Shown here: positions 48,011 to 60,770 of the stretch, one piece after another | Position numbering within the stretch: position 1 is the stretch's first letter | How the letters are laid out: every line of letters begins with the position of its first letter | From: Artocarpus heterophyllus | Taxonomy: Eukaryota; Streptophyta; Magnoliopsida; Rosales; Moraceae | Direction of reading: 5' to 3' | DNA: 64,000 nt | NCBI GenBank assembly: GCA_025403435.1 | Contig: CM046345.1 | Span: 8,870,235-8,934,234, forward strand | The notes under the pieces: model-generated | Seen by the model: the letters and a program-made list of their open reading frames with translations, nothing else | Database searches by the model: none | Told to the model about the DNA's origin: nothing | Made by a program: the position numbers and the translations under genes

Positions 48011-49648
48011 TTATACCTTTTCTTCTTTCCCATAAACCAATCCAACTCCAATCCTCTTTTCCATCCAATCACATCTCAGCTCCTCAAAAATGCTCCTTCC
48101 GCCAAAGATTACATTTCAAATAAAATGACACCTCTACTGCGTCACAATATTCCCAAGAGTTGTTGGCTTTGTAGAGCGAGATGAAGACATGGTCTGAACT
48201 AATCCCATTACTCGTGATTTTAGCTTCCTCTACTTTCGTCACGGTCGATCATCCAAGAAGCACAAAGGTTGCGGATTTGTCCAGATTTATTCTTAAGATG
48301 CAACTCAAAACCTATTAATAACAAATTGGACTCATAAGCGTTGAAGCATGCAGGTATCAATGCAGCAACAAAGCAAATTGCAAAACCCACAAAATTAAAA
48401 TTATTCCAATTTTTTGGAATTTCATTTCGCGGATAACAAACGCTAATTTGAAAGTTATTTGATCCTTGCTGCAGCAATATGAACAAGAATGTTGTATTGT
48501 GAATTACTTTGACCCTCAAACTTACTTAAAAGCGATTTTGATTACAACAAATTAAAAAAAAAAAAGAGATTACAAAATATATACATACCGTTGATTTTTC
48601 AACACTAGATAAGATATCACTCAAGTCACTGCGTCCATTCCATTCTAATTTTCAATACTTCATAAAATAGAAGGACTTAAATGTATTGGCCATAAAATTT
48701 CCAGTCAAATGCCTTAGTGCGAATTCAGAACCCGAGCTTGATAGTGTGTCCAGTGAAGTACATCCACTTGCATCAAGCTCAAGTATAGACAATGGAAGTC
48801 GTTGTAAAGATCGAAGTTTCTTGCAATCTTTGATGTTAAGTTTTGTTAGTCGATGAAGTTGTATGATGCTTGAAGGTATTCTCTCGAAAGGTTTTCCTCC
48901 TAATCTCAACTAGCTTAACGACAATAGAAGGCCCAGCCACTTGTGAATTTCAACAATATTACATTTACATAGAAGTAGCCATTTTAAAGAGGACATTGAA
49001 AATAACCTTATTTGGAGATATTCAAGTTTCAAACAATCATGGTGTGATAAGAATTTAAGATTGCTTAAATTATAAACCCAATCTGGAACAAACTCAAGTT
49101 TTTTTTTTCACCGCCAAATTGAGCTTTTTCAATCTTGAGCAACGTACTAGACAAAGTTCTTTAAGAGACTTCAACTTAAAATGTTTGTTGGGAGACTCTC
49201 AAGCTTTCGGCATCTTGGAAGATCAAATATCTTTAGACGATGAAGATCCTCAATTGATGATGGAGACACTTCTTTTATTGATGTACCACCTACATTTAAA
49301 GTTTCTATATTCCTTGGTAGAGTTGGAAGATTCTTGATGTAACAACAACCGAGATTCAATAGCACAAGATTTTGAAAAGACCCAATCGTTGAGGGCAATT
49401 CTTATTCTAGTCCTTGATATGTCTAAGTATTTTATATTCCTAGATATCTTTGGAAGAGATTTAATGAGCCTGCAACCCTCAAGCTTAAGAGATTCAAGAT
49501 GTCTTTGGGAATTAAGAGGTGGAACTTCAATTAAACTTGTACAATCCATAAGATTAATACTCTCAAATTTCAGAGCCCGAGATCGGTCTGGGACTTTGAC
49601 TAACTGCTTGGACTTTGAAAGGATGATATGTTTTAATTTTTCGAGAAT
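48011..49648 (-). pseudogene. TNL pseudogene, 3' half (LRR and C-JID exons)
   Basis: Corresponds to exons 4-5 of the intact TNL. LRR text begins just after an intact AG at 49649-49650 and runs to about 48600 with frame breaks (fragments around 49549-49250, 49398-49171 and 48909-48652). The C-JID part around 48500-48220 has CYPRNEIPKNWNNFNFVGF: the segment between NEIPK and NWNN, including the Trp-Phe of the normal motif, is deleted. Not able to make a functional receptor. Its 5' half lies beyond the Athila-like element at 59415-60770. Confidence 0.85.
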
Positions 49649-49755
49649 CTAAAAGGAAAAATAAAGCAAAAATAAAATTAAAATTAAAATTAGATTATAG
49701 ATTAATAAACTTTATTTAGTAAAAATACAAATATTTATATAGAAGAGTGACCACA

Positions 49756-51050
49756 TGTTGTGGATTTTCTAACGCAAGTGCACATATCGTTAACAAGTAA
49801 TAAAGTGAGAGTAGAGATCGTTCCCTCGAGGACTAACTGTCACTAAGTACCAAATTACTTTAACTCTAATTCTATTTGAACAACTAAAATATAGGAAACA
49901 ATGGAATGATAAAATGGTAAAAGTAAGACAACTAAATGAATGAAAATTAAGAAATTGCAACTTTAACATATGAGAATTCAATATATTAAGACTTTTAGGG
50001 TTTCTGACTCACCTGATTAATCATGCATACTTTTATCTAATTTAATCAATTGACATTTATTCCTATGCCGATAAAGAATTTCTCTTGGGCAGTTATTAAT
50101 CTTTCTCAAGCATTAATAATTTATCCTAGTTACCAAATTTTCTACATCTCTGTGAAAACTCTAAACTTACCAAGATTCATTACGAACAAGAAATTCATAG
50201 TATTACACAAGTCTCATAGATATCTCTATCCTATGACGATCTCATGACATTCAATCATGGTCTAATTTAATTATCGCTTCTCAGCCTCAAATTAAATCAC
50301 AAATCATGCAAAAGGTATGTAAACTTTTACAACCATTAAGATTAGACTAAATTCACTCAACATAGATAATGAATAAACATCGAATTGAATTAAATTAAAT
50401 AAAAGTGAATAATCATAATCCGGCTACATCGTAGCCCTAGAACAGAGAAAATTAGTTCATAATGAAACTAAAAATCATCCTAAATAATCTCTTAAACATG
50501 AGGAGTAGAAGAAAAAAACTGTATGTTTGGATGGGAAGATGATTCCGTCTCCGGGTTACACCAATCTTCTTCTCCAAAGTAGTGTGTCCTCTCCTTTCTT
50601 TTCTGCAGTTTCTTTGTCAAAATTCATGTTCCAACCCTCTATAATGTTCTATTTATAGGCTAGGGTTTGACAGGGCAATTTTGGAATGAAATTACACTGA
50701 AATTTAATTTAGAATCGCAACGGTACCTAGGCTCGATTTTTTGGTGCCTAGGCTTCGTAATGGCGCCTAGGAGCCAGGATTGTAGCGCCTAGGCGCTATA
50801 CAGATGAGTGTGAAATTTATCGAATTGGCACCTAGGTGCCAGGATTGTGGCGCCTAGGCTCCATTTTCATCACGAGTCTAATTTTGCTCATTTTCTATTC
50901 GCTTTGTCCTACACTTTGCTATCATGCATCCCTTTTCCTCAAAACCTACAAAAGAACATAAAACACCGTCAAATCCTTATAAATTGCTTAAAACTAATAA
51001 AAATATTAAATGAGAATTATCTAATTAAATAGCCTAAAGCTAACTTATCA
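49756..51050 (-). repeat. 3' LTR of Athila-like element
   Basis: 1,295 bp. Contains six CCTAGG-centred palindromes (50722-50862) and TATAAATA on the minus strand at 50650-50657. Shorter than the 5' LTR mainly because it has fewer palindrome units. Confidence 0.9.
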
Positions 51051-51065
51051 AATACCCCCAAACTT
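51051..51065 (-). other. Polypurine tract
   Basis: Minus strand AAGTTTGGGGGTATT, abutting the 3' LTR. Similar strings recur at about 51601 and 52500. Confidence 0.75.
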
Positions 51066-52657
51066 AAGATTTTGCTAGTCCTCGAGCAAAAGACACAAAA
51101 GAAGAACAAAGAACAAGACAAAAAGAACACGACAACACTAACACACAACATAGTTCGAGCATCAATTTAATTTTTCATCATACTTGGCCTCAAAGATTGC
51201 ATAAAGTTTATGACTCAAAAGAAACTCTAACCATTGTGATCATGTAGAAAAAATCAATTTAAATATGAAGTTTACCATACTTATAATTCCTCAAGTGTGT
51301 GTGTGATGCCTCTAGCACTTATGTACCTACACTTGGATTAGTTTATGTCAACAAGCATATTATGAAAGATCTCTAGATTTGTGAAATTTATGAACTCCAT
51401 AGGTCTATTTTTCAAACCCACTCTCCACTAATGTAGATTATCACAACATCAAAGATCATTAGGACTTTATTCAGCTTGTAATGTGTGGCTGAGGTAAAAA
51501 GGTGAGATAAATGATATAATGTAGCTCAAAATTCACCCATAAACACATAATTTGTCTCAAGACCTTATGAGAACATCATTTTTTTCATTTTTTTAAGTAC
51601 ACCCCCAAACTTATGTTGCACTCCCTTTGTCATTCACATTTATTTGATGTATGTATCATTTTTTTTATTTTTCTTTTTTTTTTCTCTTTTTTTTCCTTTT
51701 TTCTGTTTTTTGTTTTTTTTTTTTTTTACAATGAATAAGCATAAATACACAATCCCTTGATAGCAATACCCAAAGCTATAAACGTGACTATATAATCTCT
51801 TGATGACAATACTCAATACTTCACCCATGAATGAATGATAGTAAAACATATTTCCTTGATAAGTTTTTCAAAACTCCACCCATCCTCCCGTCATACCAAC
51901 TACCTTCAAATAATTTCCTAGACAAACTAGTCATGCTTATGAGTGAGGGACCAAGTATGATAAAATTAATCAAAGGCTAGGCTAATTATGTGGGTAACAA
52001 AGAAAATGGATAATAAGGCTCAACGGGGTAACTAGATATTAAATGATATCAATGGTAGGCTTAAAAGGCTCAAACGGTCCAAAAATGGCCTAAATCATAT
52101 CCTTAATGTTGTGTAGCCTAGGATTTCGCCTCGAGTGGTTATCAAATAGGCTCTAGCGTTCATTTGAGATCAAAAATATCACTTAATCAACATAAAAGTC
52201 CTCAAAGTGTAGAATATTTAGGTGATCAAGGTGTGACTGCGCAAAGTGCTCAAAGAATTACAACATAGCAAACTAATCACAAGAAAAACAAGGATAGATC
52301 AACAATAATTATTATCCCCTAAAAGTCATATTCAATTTCAACCATCGTCTTATCATTGGCCTCCTATAATGCAAGTTAAACAGTGCTCAAACGACACAAC
52401 TTTCCTATCATAATTACTAAACAAAAAATGAGACCTAGCTTAAAACTGAAGTAAACAAAGATAATTGATTGACATAAACCAAACATGAAGCAGTACACCA
52501 CCCCCAAACTTGAGCAGTACATTGTCCTCAATGTAAAAGAAAAAAAAATAAACATAAACTAAAAATGGAAATGAAAAAAATAAACGAAAATAGAATAAAA
52601 GAAAAAAAAGAAAAAGAAAAAGAAAAGAACACTCGCTAAAATGAAGATTGTTGAAGT
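51066..52657 (-). other. Non-coding 3' region of Athila-like element
   Basis: 1.6 kb between the extra ORF and the 3' LTR. No ORF of note. Includes a strong T-rich/C tract at about 51655-51730. Confidence 0.6.
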
Positions 52658-53354
52658 CTACTCCTCCTCGTCCATATTCATATTCATGTGCTGGGCCATT
52701 TGGTTCATCATTTGCGCCAGGTTGTAGATGTTATCATCAATGTAGTCAAGACATCTGTCCATGCGATTCAGGCGTTCGTGCACTGAGGCTTGACTAGGAG
52801 AGCGGGGTGGTCGTGGGGTTGAAGGGACCTGGAGGAGCTAGCCCCTGCTGTTGGCTCCTATGCATCTAGCTCCCTGTATGATGCGAGGACCGAATCATTG
52901 ATGACATGTTGGGGTCCCACCCATTCTTCAGTTGCATCCCAATGGACTCCTGCTTTATTGCATAACTCAGTAATGAGTGAAAGAAAATACAAGCCCAGGT
53001 GCGCATGTAGCACACTCAAACCAATTTGTCGAGAAATCATCCGGCCCACATCAATGCTTTTCCCTATTACGATAGCATATAGAAGCACCGCTCGCTCTTT
53101 CAATACATCACTAACGTGAGACACTGGCATGAAGCAAGCACAAATAAAATTATGCCATGCCTTGTATGCCATGTTTCGCAAAGCACTAGGCGAGAATGAG
53201 ATGTGCTCGCCATTGCGTCCCGTTTTCTATCTAGTGCCCAGTGTGCACAACCTGTTGATAATTTCATTGTAGTCAATGTTTTCCAAATAAGCTTGATATT
53301 CATCATTATCAATATTAGGTAGCCCAAAGTGTTGGTTGATAGCAGCACGATCAA
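52658..53354 (-). pseudogene. Extra ORF downstream of pol, 'putative plant transposon protein'-like, broken
   Basis: Minus strand, read in more than one frame. The middle (about 53181-52858) has NMAYKAWHNFICACFMPVSH, then AVLLYAIVIGKSIDVGRMIS and LITELCNKAGV, which I recognise as the plant domain often annotated 'putative plant transposon protein' (Pfam PF20167, from memory). After a stop near 52858 another frame gives a Pro-rich stretch and a coiled-coil-like tail (SVHERLNRMDRCLDYIDDN) ending at TAG 52658-52660. Athila elements usually have an env-like ORF in this place; this is something else. Function unknown. Confidence 0.6.
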
Positions 53355-53361
53355 GCTTCAT

Positions 53362-55960
53362 CTATATTTCCCTCATAAAAACCTTTCTAGGGCATCCCAT
53401 TCCTTCTTGAAATGTTTCCCGATCGTTGGCATCTATCACAAGCTGTAACAAAAACATGAGCATCTTTGAACAATGTGGGCTAATAAAACTCGGATTGCAA
53501 CACCTTAGCTGCCGTTTTGTTTCCTCCAAAATGTCCCCCACACTCAAGGGTATGGCAATGTCTCAGGATCTCCTCTACCTCATCTTCTGGCACACATCTT
53601 CTTATTACTTGATCAGCACAGTGCCTGTAAAGAACTGGTTCTTCCCAATAGTAGTGCTTTACATCAGACAAGAACTTTTTCTTTTGTTGATATGAGAGTT
53701 CCGGTGGCATGATCTTTCCTGCAAGAAAATTCACATAGTCTGCATACCATGGGAGAGAGCTTGTAGAAGTGATGACAAAGAGTTGCTCATCTGGAAACTG
53801 ATCATCAATGGGAGGCTGTTGCAACTCTTGTTCTTTTGGTTGTTCAAGTCTTAGGAGATGGTCTACCACTAGATTTTCTGTACCCTTCTTGTCTCTAATC
53901 TCCAAATCGAATTCTTGGAGTAAGAGAACCCATTGGATGAGTTTTGGCTTGGCAACCTTCTTGGCCATAAGGTATTTAATTACAGAATGATCTGTAAAGA
54001 CTATTACCTTATTGCCAATTAGGTATGATCTGAACTTGTCGAAAGCGAAGACGATGGCAAGTAATTCCTTCTCTATTGTGGCATAGTTGAGTTAGGCATC
54101 AATGAGGGTCCTGCTAGCATAGTAAATAACATGAAATACCTTATTCCTCTGCTGTCCTAGAACCGCTCCTACTGCATAATCACTTGCGTCACACATCAAT
54201 TCAAATGGGAGCTCCCATTCCAGAGCTACAACAATGGGTGCAGACATAAGCTTCTCTTTTAGGGTGATGAATGCCTTCTCACACTCTTCATTAAAGTCAA
54301 AAGGAGTACCTTGTACAAGTAGATTTGAAAGAGGCTTGGAGATCTTGGAAAAATCTTTGATGAATCTTCTATAGAAACCTGCATGGCCAAGAAAACTCCG
54401 GATCCCCTTGAATGAGGTTGGTGGTGGTAGTTTCTCAATTGTCTCTATCTTCACTCGGTCAACCTCTATCCCCTTTGATGAAACGCGATGACCCAAGACA
54501 ATTCCTTCTTTTACCATGAAGTGGCACTTCTCCCAATTAAGCACAAGATTTGTTCGTTCACATCTCTCCAAAACCAATTCTAGATTAGTCAGGCACTGAT
54601 CAAAGGAGTCACCAAAAACAGAGAAATCATCCATTAATACTTCTATAATCCACTCCACCATGTCTGAAAAGATAGCCATCATACATCTTTGGAAGATTGC
54701 TGGTGCATTGCAAAGGCCAAACAGTATACGATGAAATGCAAATGTACCATAAGGACATGTGAATGTGGTCTTCTCTTGGTTTTCTGGTGCAATAGCTATT
54801 TGGTTGTACCCGGAGTAGCCATCTAGAAAACAGTAAAACTCATGACCTGCAAGACGATCCAACATTTGATCAATAAAGGGTAAGGGGAAGTGATCTTTTC
54901 GGGTAGCTTTGTTTAATTTTCGGTAGTCTATGCAAATCCTCTATCCGGTGACGGTCCTTGTTGGAATTAGCTCATTATTCTCATTTGTCACTACCATCAT
55001 ACCACCCTTCTTTGGCACTACTTGCACCGGGCTAACCTATGAGCTATCGGAGATCGGATAAATTACTCCCGCATCTAACCACTTCAACACCTCCTTGCAA
55101 ACCACTTCCTTCATGGTAGGATTTAGTCTCCATTGTGCTTCTACTGATGGCTTGCTATTTTCTTCCATTAAGATCCGGTGCATGCACATTGTTAGACTTA
55201 TCCCTTTAATGTCTGCTAAGGACCAACTAATAGTTGATTTATATCTTCTAAGCACCCGTAACAACTTGTCTTCTTCTTCATTAGAAAGGCTAGTAGAAAT
55301 AATTACCAGTAAAGATGATGAATCACCAAGAAATGCATATCGTAAATGATTCGGTAATGGCTTGAGCTCAAGAGTAGGTGGTTTCTCAACTAAAGGAATT
55401 AATTGAGAAGGGCCTTGTCCCAAAGGTTCAAAATACCTCTGATTGTTGGGGCCAAAAGAATCCATCCAATTAGCAATCTCCATAACGTCTTCATTTTCAA
55501 GAGTAGATGGAGTGGGATGAGTCAAGCTTGCTTCCAAAGGATCTTCTGGTTTGCTAAAGTGTTGAGAGACTAATGTATCCAATGCATCGATGCAAAAGCA
55601 ACTATCACTAGCTCCCGGATATTTTATAGCCTTTAAGACATTGAAAGTCACTTCTTCTTCCTGTACCCGAAGCCTTAATTCTCCCTTTTGAACATCAATG
55701 AGCGCCCGTCCAGTTGCTAAGAAAGGCCTTCCCAATATGATAAGGATCTCATTGTCTTCTTCCATATCTAGCACCACAAAATCTGTAGGGAATATAAACT
55801 TCTCTACCTTGACGAGAACATCTTCAATAACTCCCCTTGGATGCTTAATAGACCTATCAGCCAACTGCAAAGAAATAGTGGTTGGTCTAGCCTCACCTAA
55901 TCCAAGCTTTCTAAAAATAGACAAAGGCATTAAATTAATGCTTACACCAAGATCGCACAA
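53362..55960 (-). pseudogene. Athila-like pol: protease, RT, RNase H, truncated integrase
   Basis: Protease near 55960 has CDLGVSINLMPLSIF (usual Ala of DLGAS is Val) and ILGRPFLATG. RT (about 54865-54092) has FCLDGYSGYNQI-like text, TCPYGTFAFHRILFGL and the active site VLMDDFSVFG. RNase H remnant [18 protein letters not shown] at about 53960. The integrase zinc domain is visible ([14 protein letters not shown], then a stop, then TACDRCQRSGN in another frame), but the integrase catalytic core is absent: the sequence jumps to the extra ORF. Stops also lie at about 55037 and 54092. Confidence 0.85.
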
Positions 55961-56026
55961 TGCCTTCTTAAATACAGAATTCCCAATGGCACATGGAATA
56001 GTGAAGCTTCCCGGATCTTTGAGCTT

Positions 56027-57744
56027 TTAAGGCAACTTTCTCTGGATGATAGCACTGCACTCTTCAGTAAGTGCAACCGTTTCACACTCCTCCAACTTCC
56101 TCTTGTTTGATAGGATGTCCTTTATGAACTTCACATAGCTTGGCATTTGTTCAAGTGCATCGGTGAAAGGAATGTTAATTTGGAGCTTCTCGAAAACATC
56201 ATGGAATTTAGCAAATTGTTTATCTAATTTGCTCTTCTTGAGGCATTGAGGGAAAGGAATACTCACTTCTGGCTACTGAGGAGGTAATGGTTGAGCTTTA
56301 GGCATAACTTCATCTTGTTCTTGATCAATCTTTTTGGACTTTTCACCTCTTGAAGGCGTCTCCAATTCTTTTTCGCTTCTCAAAGTGATTGCTTTGCATT
56401 GTTCTTTAGGATTCACTTCCGTGTTGCTAGGCAATTACCTTGTTGTCGACCACCATACATGTTAGCTAATTGACCAATTTGAGCTTCCAGAATTCGGATT
56501 TGAGCAGCTTGATTCTGAAAGTTAGTCCTACTCTCAGTCATGAACTTGTCGGTGTTGTTAGTCAATTGGAGCAAAGCGGCTTCTAAATCGGTCTTCTTCT
56601 TCTGTGGTTGAAATCCCTGTTGAGACTACCCCATATTTTGATTATTTCTCTATGAAAAGTTTGGATGACTGTGCCATCCTAGATTGTATGTGTTTGAGTA
56701 TGTGTTGTTCTGTTGTCTGTTATAGTTCCCAACAAACTGTGTCTGCTCTGCCTGAGGTTGTTGAAACGGATTTCCCACTTGACATTCTTCACTAGGATGG
56801 TTGACTTGACAGAAATCACATATAAACTGAGGAGTCTGAATGGCATTGACCGCCAATTGGCTGTTCTGGAATTGCTTAGTAAGAGCTACAACTTGCGCAG
56901 TCAACGTAGATAAAGCTTTAGTTTCATAAATCCCAGCTGCTCTCCTTGTCATTGACGTATCACTTGGCCACTGAAAGTTATTGGTGGCCATATCCTCTAG
57001 CAACTCATATGCTTCTTCCTCATTTTTCTTCATAAATGCTCCCCCTGCAGATGCATCAATTAGAGTTCTGGTGTTACCTATCAGCCCATTGTAAAAATTA
57101 TGGACTTGCATCGACTTAGGCAACCCATGATGGGGACACTTTCTTAATAGCTCTTTATATATCTCCCAAGCATCATATAAAGTCTCGCCTTCATATTGAG
57201 TGAAATTGTTGATCTCAATCCTCATCTTTGCTGTTTTTGCAGGAGGAAAGAACTTGGCCAAGAACTTGTGAACCAAATCTTCCCAGGTGGTGATAGAATA
57301 TGCAGGTAAAGAGTTCAACCAATTTTTTGCTTTATCCCTCAAAGAGAAAGGGAACAACCGAAGGCGAATGGCATCATCAGAAACACCATTATACTTGACA
57401 GTATCATAAATCTCCAGAAAATTTACAATGTGAGCATTGGGATCTTCAGTGGCCAATCTAGTGAATTGTATTCATTGAATCATCTACAAAGTCACCGGCT
57501 TTAGCTCAAAGTTATTAGCTCCAATAGCTGGCCTTCTTATGACCGGTTGGATACCTGTCGCAGTTGGTAATGCATAGTCCCTTAAGGCCATTGGTGGATG
57601 GGCCTCATTTCGAACTTCATTCGGATCAGCCATGGTGTCTTGCAACTGATTGAGAGCTTCTCTTCTCTCCTTCCTATTCCTCCGACAAGTGCGTTCTATC
57701 TCAAAATCAAGAGGAAATAAGTCACTGCTCCCAGACCTTCTCAT
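56027..57744 (-). pseudogene. Athila-like gag, interrupted
   Basis: From ATG 57744 (MRRSGSSDLFPLDF) through MALRDYALPT, typical of Athila gag. In-frame stops at about 57486 and shortly after, then the same frame continues with TEDPNAHIVNFLEI, RLRLFPFSLRDKAKNWL and a Cys-His remnant CDFCQVNHPSEEC. More stops after 56650. The gag-protease linker fragment FPQCLKKSKLDKQFAKF lies near 56260. Would form the particle in an intact element. Confidence 0.85.
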
Positions 57745-57862
57745 GCACCTAGATAGAATTCTTGCGACAAAGAACTGCAAACAACTATAATTAATAAAAT
57801 TGAAAGACAAATCCAAAGCAAAACTAGAGTTATTTTATTCGATATTAATGAAAACCAAATAG

Positions 57863-57880
57863 TCCCTGGCAACGGCGCCA
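57863..57880 (-). other. Primer-binding site, tRNA-Asp type
   Basis: Minus strand TGGCGCCGTTGCCAGGGA, six bases inside the 5' LTR. Characteristic of Athila/Tat-type gypsy elements. Confidence 0.88.
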
Positions 57881-58779
57881 AAAACTTGTTGTGGATTTTC
57901 TAACGCAAGTGCACGTATCGTTAACAAGTAATAAAGTGAGAGTAGAGATCATTCCCTCGAGGACTAACTGTCACTAAGTACCGAATTACTTTAACTCTAA
58001 TTCTATTTGAACAATTAAAATATAGGAAACAATCGAATGATAAAATGGTAAAAGTAAGACAACTAAATGAATAAAAATTGAGAAATTGCAACTTTAACAT
58101 ATGAGAATTCAATATATGAAGACTTCTAGGGTTTCCAACTCACCGGATTAATCATATCTACTTTTATCTAATTTAATCAATTGACATTTATTCCTATGAC
58201 GATAACGAATTTCTCTTAGGCAGTCATTAATCTTTCTCAAGCATTAATAATTCATCCCCATTAGCAAATTTTCTACATCTCTGTGGAAACTCTAAACTTA
58301 CTAAGATTCATTACAAACAAGAAATTCATAATGTTACACAAGTCTCATAGATATCTCTATCCTATGACGATCTCATGACATTCAATCATGGTCTAATTTA
58401 ATTATTGCTTCTCAGCCTCAAATTAAATTACAAATCATGCAAAAGGTGCGTAAACTTTTACAAGCATTAAGATTAGACTAAACACTCAGCATAGATAATG
58501 AATAAACATCGAATTGAATTAAATTAAATAAAAGTGAATAATCATAATCCGACTACATCGTAGCCCTAGAACAGAGAAAATTAGTTCATAATGAAACTAA
58601 AAATTATCCTAAACAATCTCTTAAATATGAGGAGTAGAAGAAAGAACTGTATGTTTGGATGGGAAGATGATTCCGTCTCCGGGTTACACCGATCTTCTTC
58701 TCCAAAGTAGTGTGTCCTCTCCTTTCTTTTTTGCAGTTTCTCTCTGTCAAAATTCATGTTCCAACCCTCTATAATGTTC

Positions 58780-58787
58780 TATTTATA
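58780..58787 (-). promoter_or_regulatory. TATA box of Athila-like 5' LTR
   Basis: TATAAATA on the minus strand, conserved in the 3' LTR at 50650-50657. Confidence 0.6.
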
Positions 58788-58851
58788 AGCTAGGGTTTGA
58801 TAGGGCAATTTTGGAACAAAATTACACTGAAATTTAATTTGGATTCACAAC

Positions 58852-59100
58852 GGCACCTAGGCTTCATAATGGTGCCTAGGCGCCAGGATTGTAGTGCCTA
58901 GGCGCTACACAGATGAGTGTGAAATTTATCGAACTGACGCCTAGGCGCCAGGATTGTGGAGCCTAGGCGCTGCAGTGTTAATCGGCCTCCTTCATAAAAT
59001 GGCGCCTAGGCGCCCACGTTATGATGCCTAGGCGCTTTTCTCTCGAGTTGTTTTCTTCATAAAATGGCACCTAGGCGCCCTAGTTATGGCGCCTAGGCGC
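58852..59100. repeat. Array of nine CCTAGG-centred palindromes in U3
   Basis: Core GGCGCCTAGGCGCC (self-complementary) and close variants occur nine times, with a degenerate tenth (GTGTCTAGGC) near 59163. The 3' LTR has six at 50722-50862. Units are joined by recurring linkers (AGGATTGT, TTCATAAAATGG, TTTTCTCTCG). Confidence 0.85.
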
Positions 59101-59414
59101 TTTTCTCTCGGGTTTTTGTATGTAACCTCATCTATCTGAGTGCCTTGACGCCCATGAGTTGGTGTCTAGGCTCCATTTTCATCACGAGTTCAACTTTGCT
59201 CATTTTCTATTTGCTTTGCCCTAAACTTTGCTATCATGCATCCCTTTTTCTCAAAACCTACAAAAGAACATAAAACACTGTCAAATCCTTATAAATTGCT
59301 CAAAACTAACAAAAATATTAAGTGAGAATTATCTAATTAATTAGCCTAAAACTAACTTATCACCACACACTTTTATAGATGATATTCAAAAAAGTGAATA
59401 AAATTAGAAAATGC

Positions 59415-60770
59415 CTGAACCCCATTCCAAAGTTGCTTAAGCTCACTATGTGGCATGTCATGTTGGACCAGATTTTGCGACTTTAACTCTAACAGCAAAG
59501 ACTTTGATGGATAATTATACCAATAAAGATATCTTAGAGAACGAAGAAATTGAAGCTTCCAAATAAAGTTTACTTTAATCTTGTTACGATTGGAAGACTC
59601 TGAGCAACAGATCTTAAGAAATCTCAGATTACACATCTCCACGAAAAATGCAGTCTCAAGTGTAAATCTTCATTCATCTTAGACACGTCAAGGGATATTC
59701 CTTCAATTGCTTCAGTTCCTCGACAATTATAAACAATTAGACCAGATAAACATACAAAACATAAAAATAAATTAAAAAAAAACTATTATGTATATAGAGA
59801 GAGATATGGATTAACATTTGGGTGAGCATTTTATACATTACTTTATGATTTTCTAAGGCATAACGGACATCTTGAGAGATCCACAAAAGATTGCATTTTC
59901 TAGGCTCTTTAATTGATTGTTGGCGAACAATTTCCCAACACATCTCTTGTGCTAAATCATGCATCCAAATTGTTTGCTCATCTGTAATGGTTACAAGAGA
60001 TTTATTTGTGAGAACATCAATCCCTATTTTTGCAAACAAATCAAAGCCATCTAAGATGCTTTCTATGAAATGTCTTTTCTTCCCTTTAAGAAAGCATGCA
60101 ATATCAAGTAGAATACCTTGTCCTTGTCATCTAACCCATCATAACTTATTTTCAAATGCCTAGATGACGAACTATTTTTAGTTTGTTCAACGCACTTTCC
60201 CAATCTTCAATAGTTCTAGAATGAAGAGAGGAACCTACAACCTTAAGAGCCAATGGATTGCCCTTAGTAAACTTTACAACCTCTTTCGACAACTCAATAA
60301 AACATGTTTCAGAAGGCTTTCTTATGAAGGCATTCAAATAAAAAACTTCAAGCGCCTCCTCAAAATCTAATGCTTTAACTATCAACATCCCTTTTAAGCA
60401 ATTGTGCATCTCTTGTCGTTATCAAGATTTTGCTTCCCTGCCCAAACCAATTGTCATCTCCAGCCAAACCCTCTAGCTGTGCTATATATATTATCAACAT
60501 CATCAAGAACAATGAGAACCTTTTTCTTCCGAAGCTTATTTTCCACAAAGTAATTGACTTTTGAATTTCCTCTGTCGAACAATTCAGAAAAAAGTACTGC
60601 TTTCAAATAAGGCAGTCCATTTTTCTGTGACTCTTCCCTAACATTTTCAAGGAAGCAACAACCTTCAAATCGAGAAGAGAATTGATTAAAAGCGGCACGA
60701 GCAAGAGTTGTCTTGCCTATACGACCCATCCCCCAAAGGCCTATCCTACGGATATTTTGTGATCCAAAAA
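59415..60770 (-). pseudogene. TNL pseudogene, 5' part (NB-ARC and exon 3)
   Basis: Begins inside the NB-ARC exon: GSQNIRRIGLW then P-loop GMGRIGKTT (Gly to Arg). The TIR exon and first part of exon 2 are missing; similarity ends abruptly at about 60770. A 4-base insertion near 60487 (ATATATAT against ATAT) shifts the frame after VLDDVDNI. Further indels lie near 60385 and 60165. MHD motif is normal here (MHDLAQEM, about 59965). The exon 3 acceptor (GTCGAG instead of GTCAG) and donor (CAGGCA instead of CAGGTA) are altered. Continues at 48011-49648 on the other side of the Athila-like element. Confidence 0.88.

Larger units (their letters stand above)
49756..59361 (-). mobile_element. Athila-like Ty3/Gypsy retrotransposon inside TNL pseudogene intron
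   Basis: 9,606 bp, minus strand. Target duplication CCACA at 49751-49755 and 59362-59366. LTRs TGTTGTGG...AACTTATCA of 1,475 bp (5') and 1,295 bp (3'), with about a dozen mismatches in the first ~285 bases. tRNA-Asp-type primer site at 57863-57880. Order gag, protease, RT, RNase H, integrase, extra ORF. It sits between the pseudogene's exon 3 and exon 4, in the intron. Coding regions are interrupted by stops. Confidence 0.92.
57887..59361 (-). repeat. 5' LTR of Athila-like element
   Basis: 1,475 bp. Minus-strand TATAAATA at 58780-58787. Palindrome array 58852-59100 lies upstream of that TATA box, in the U3 part. Confidence 0.9.

Noticed and set aside
47741..48184. Plus-strand ORFs over the TNL pseudogene end
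   Set aside because: They run antisense across the collinear minus-strand similarity to the intact TNL 3' end.
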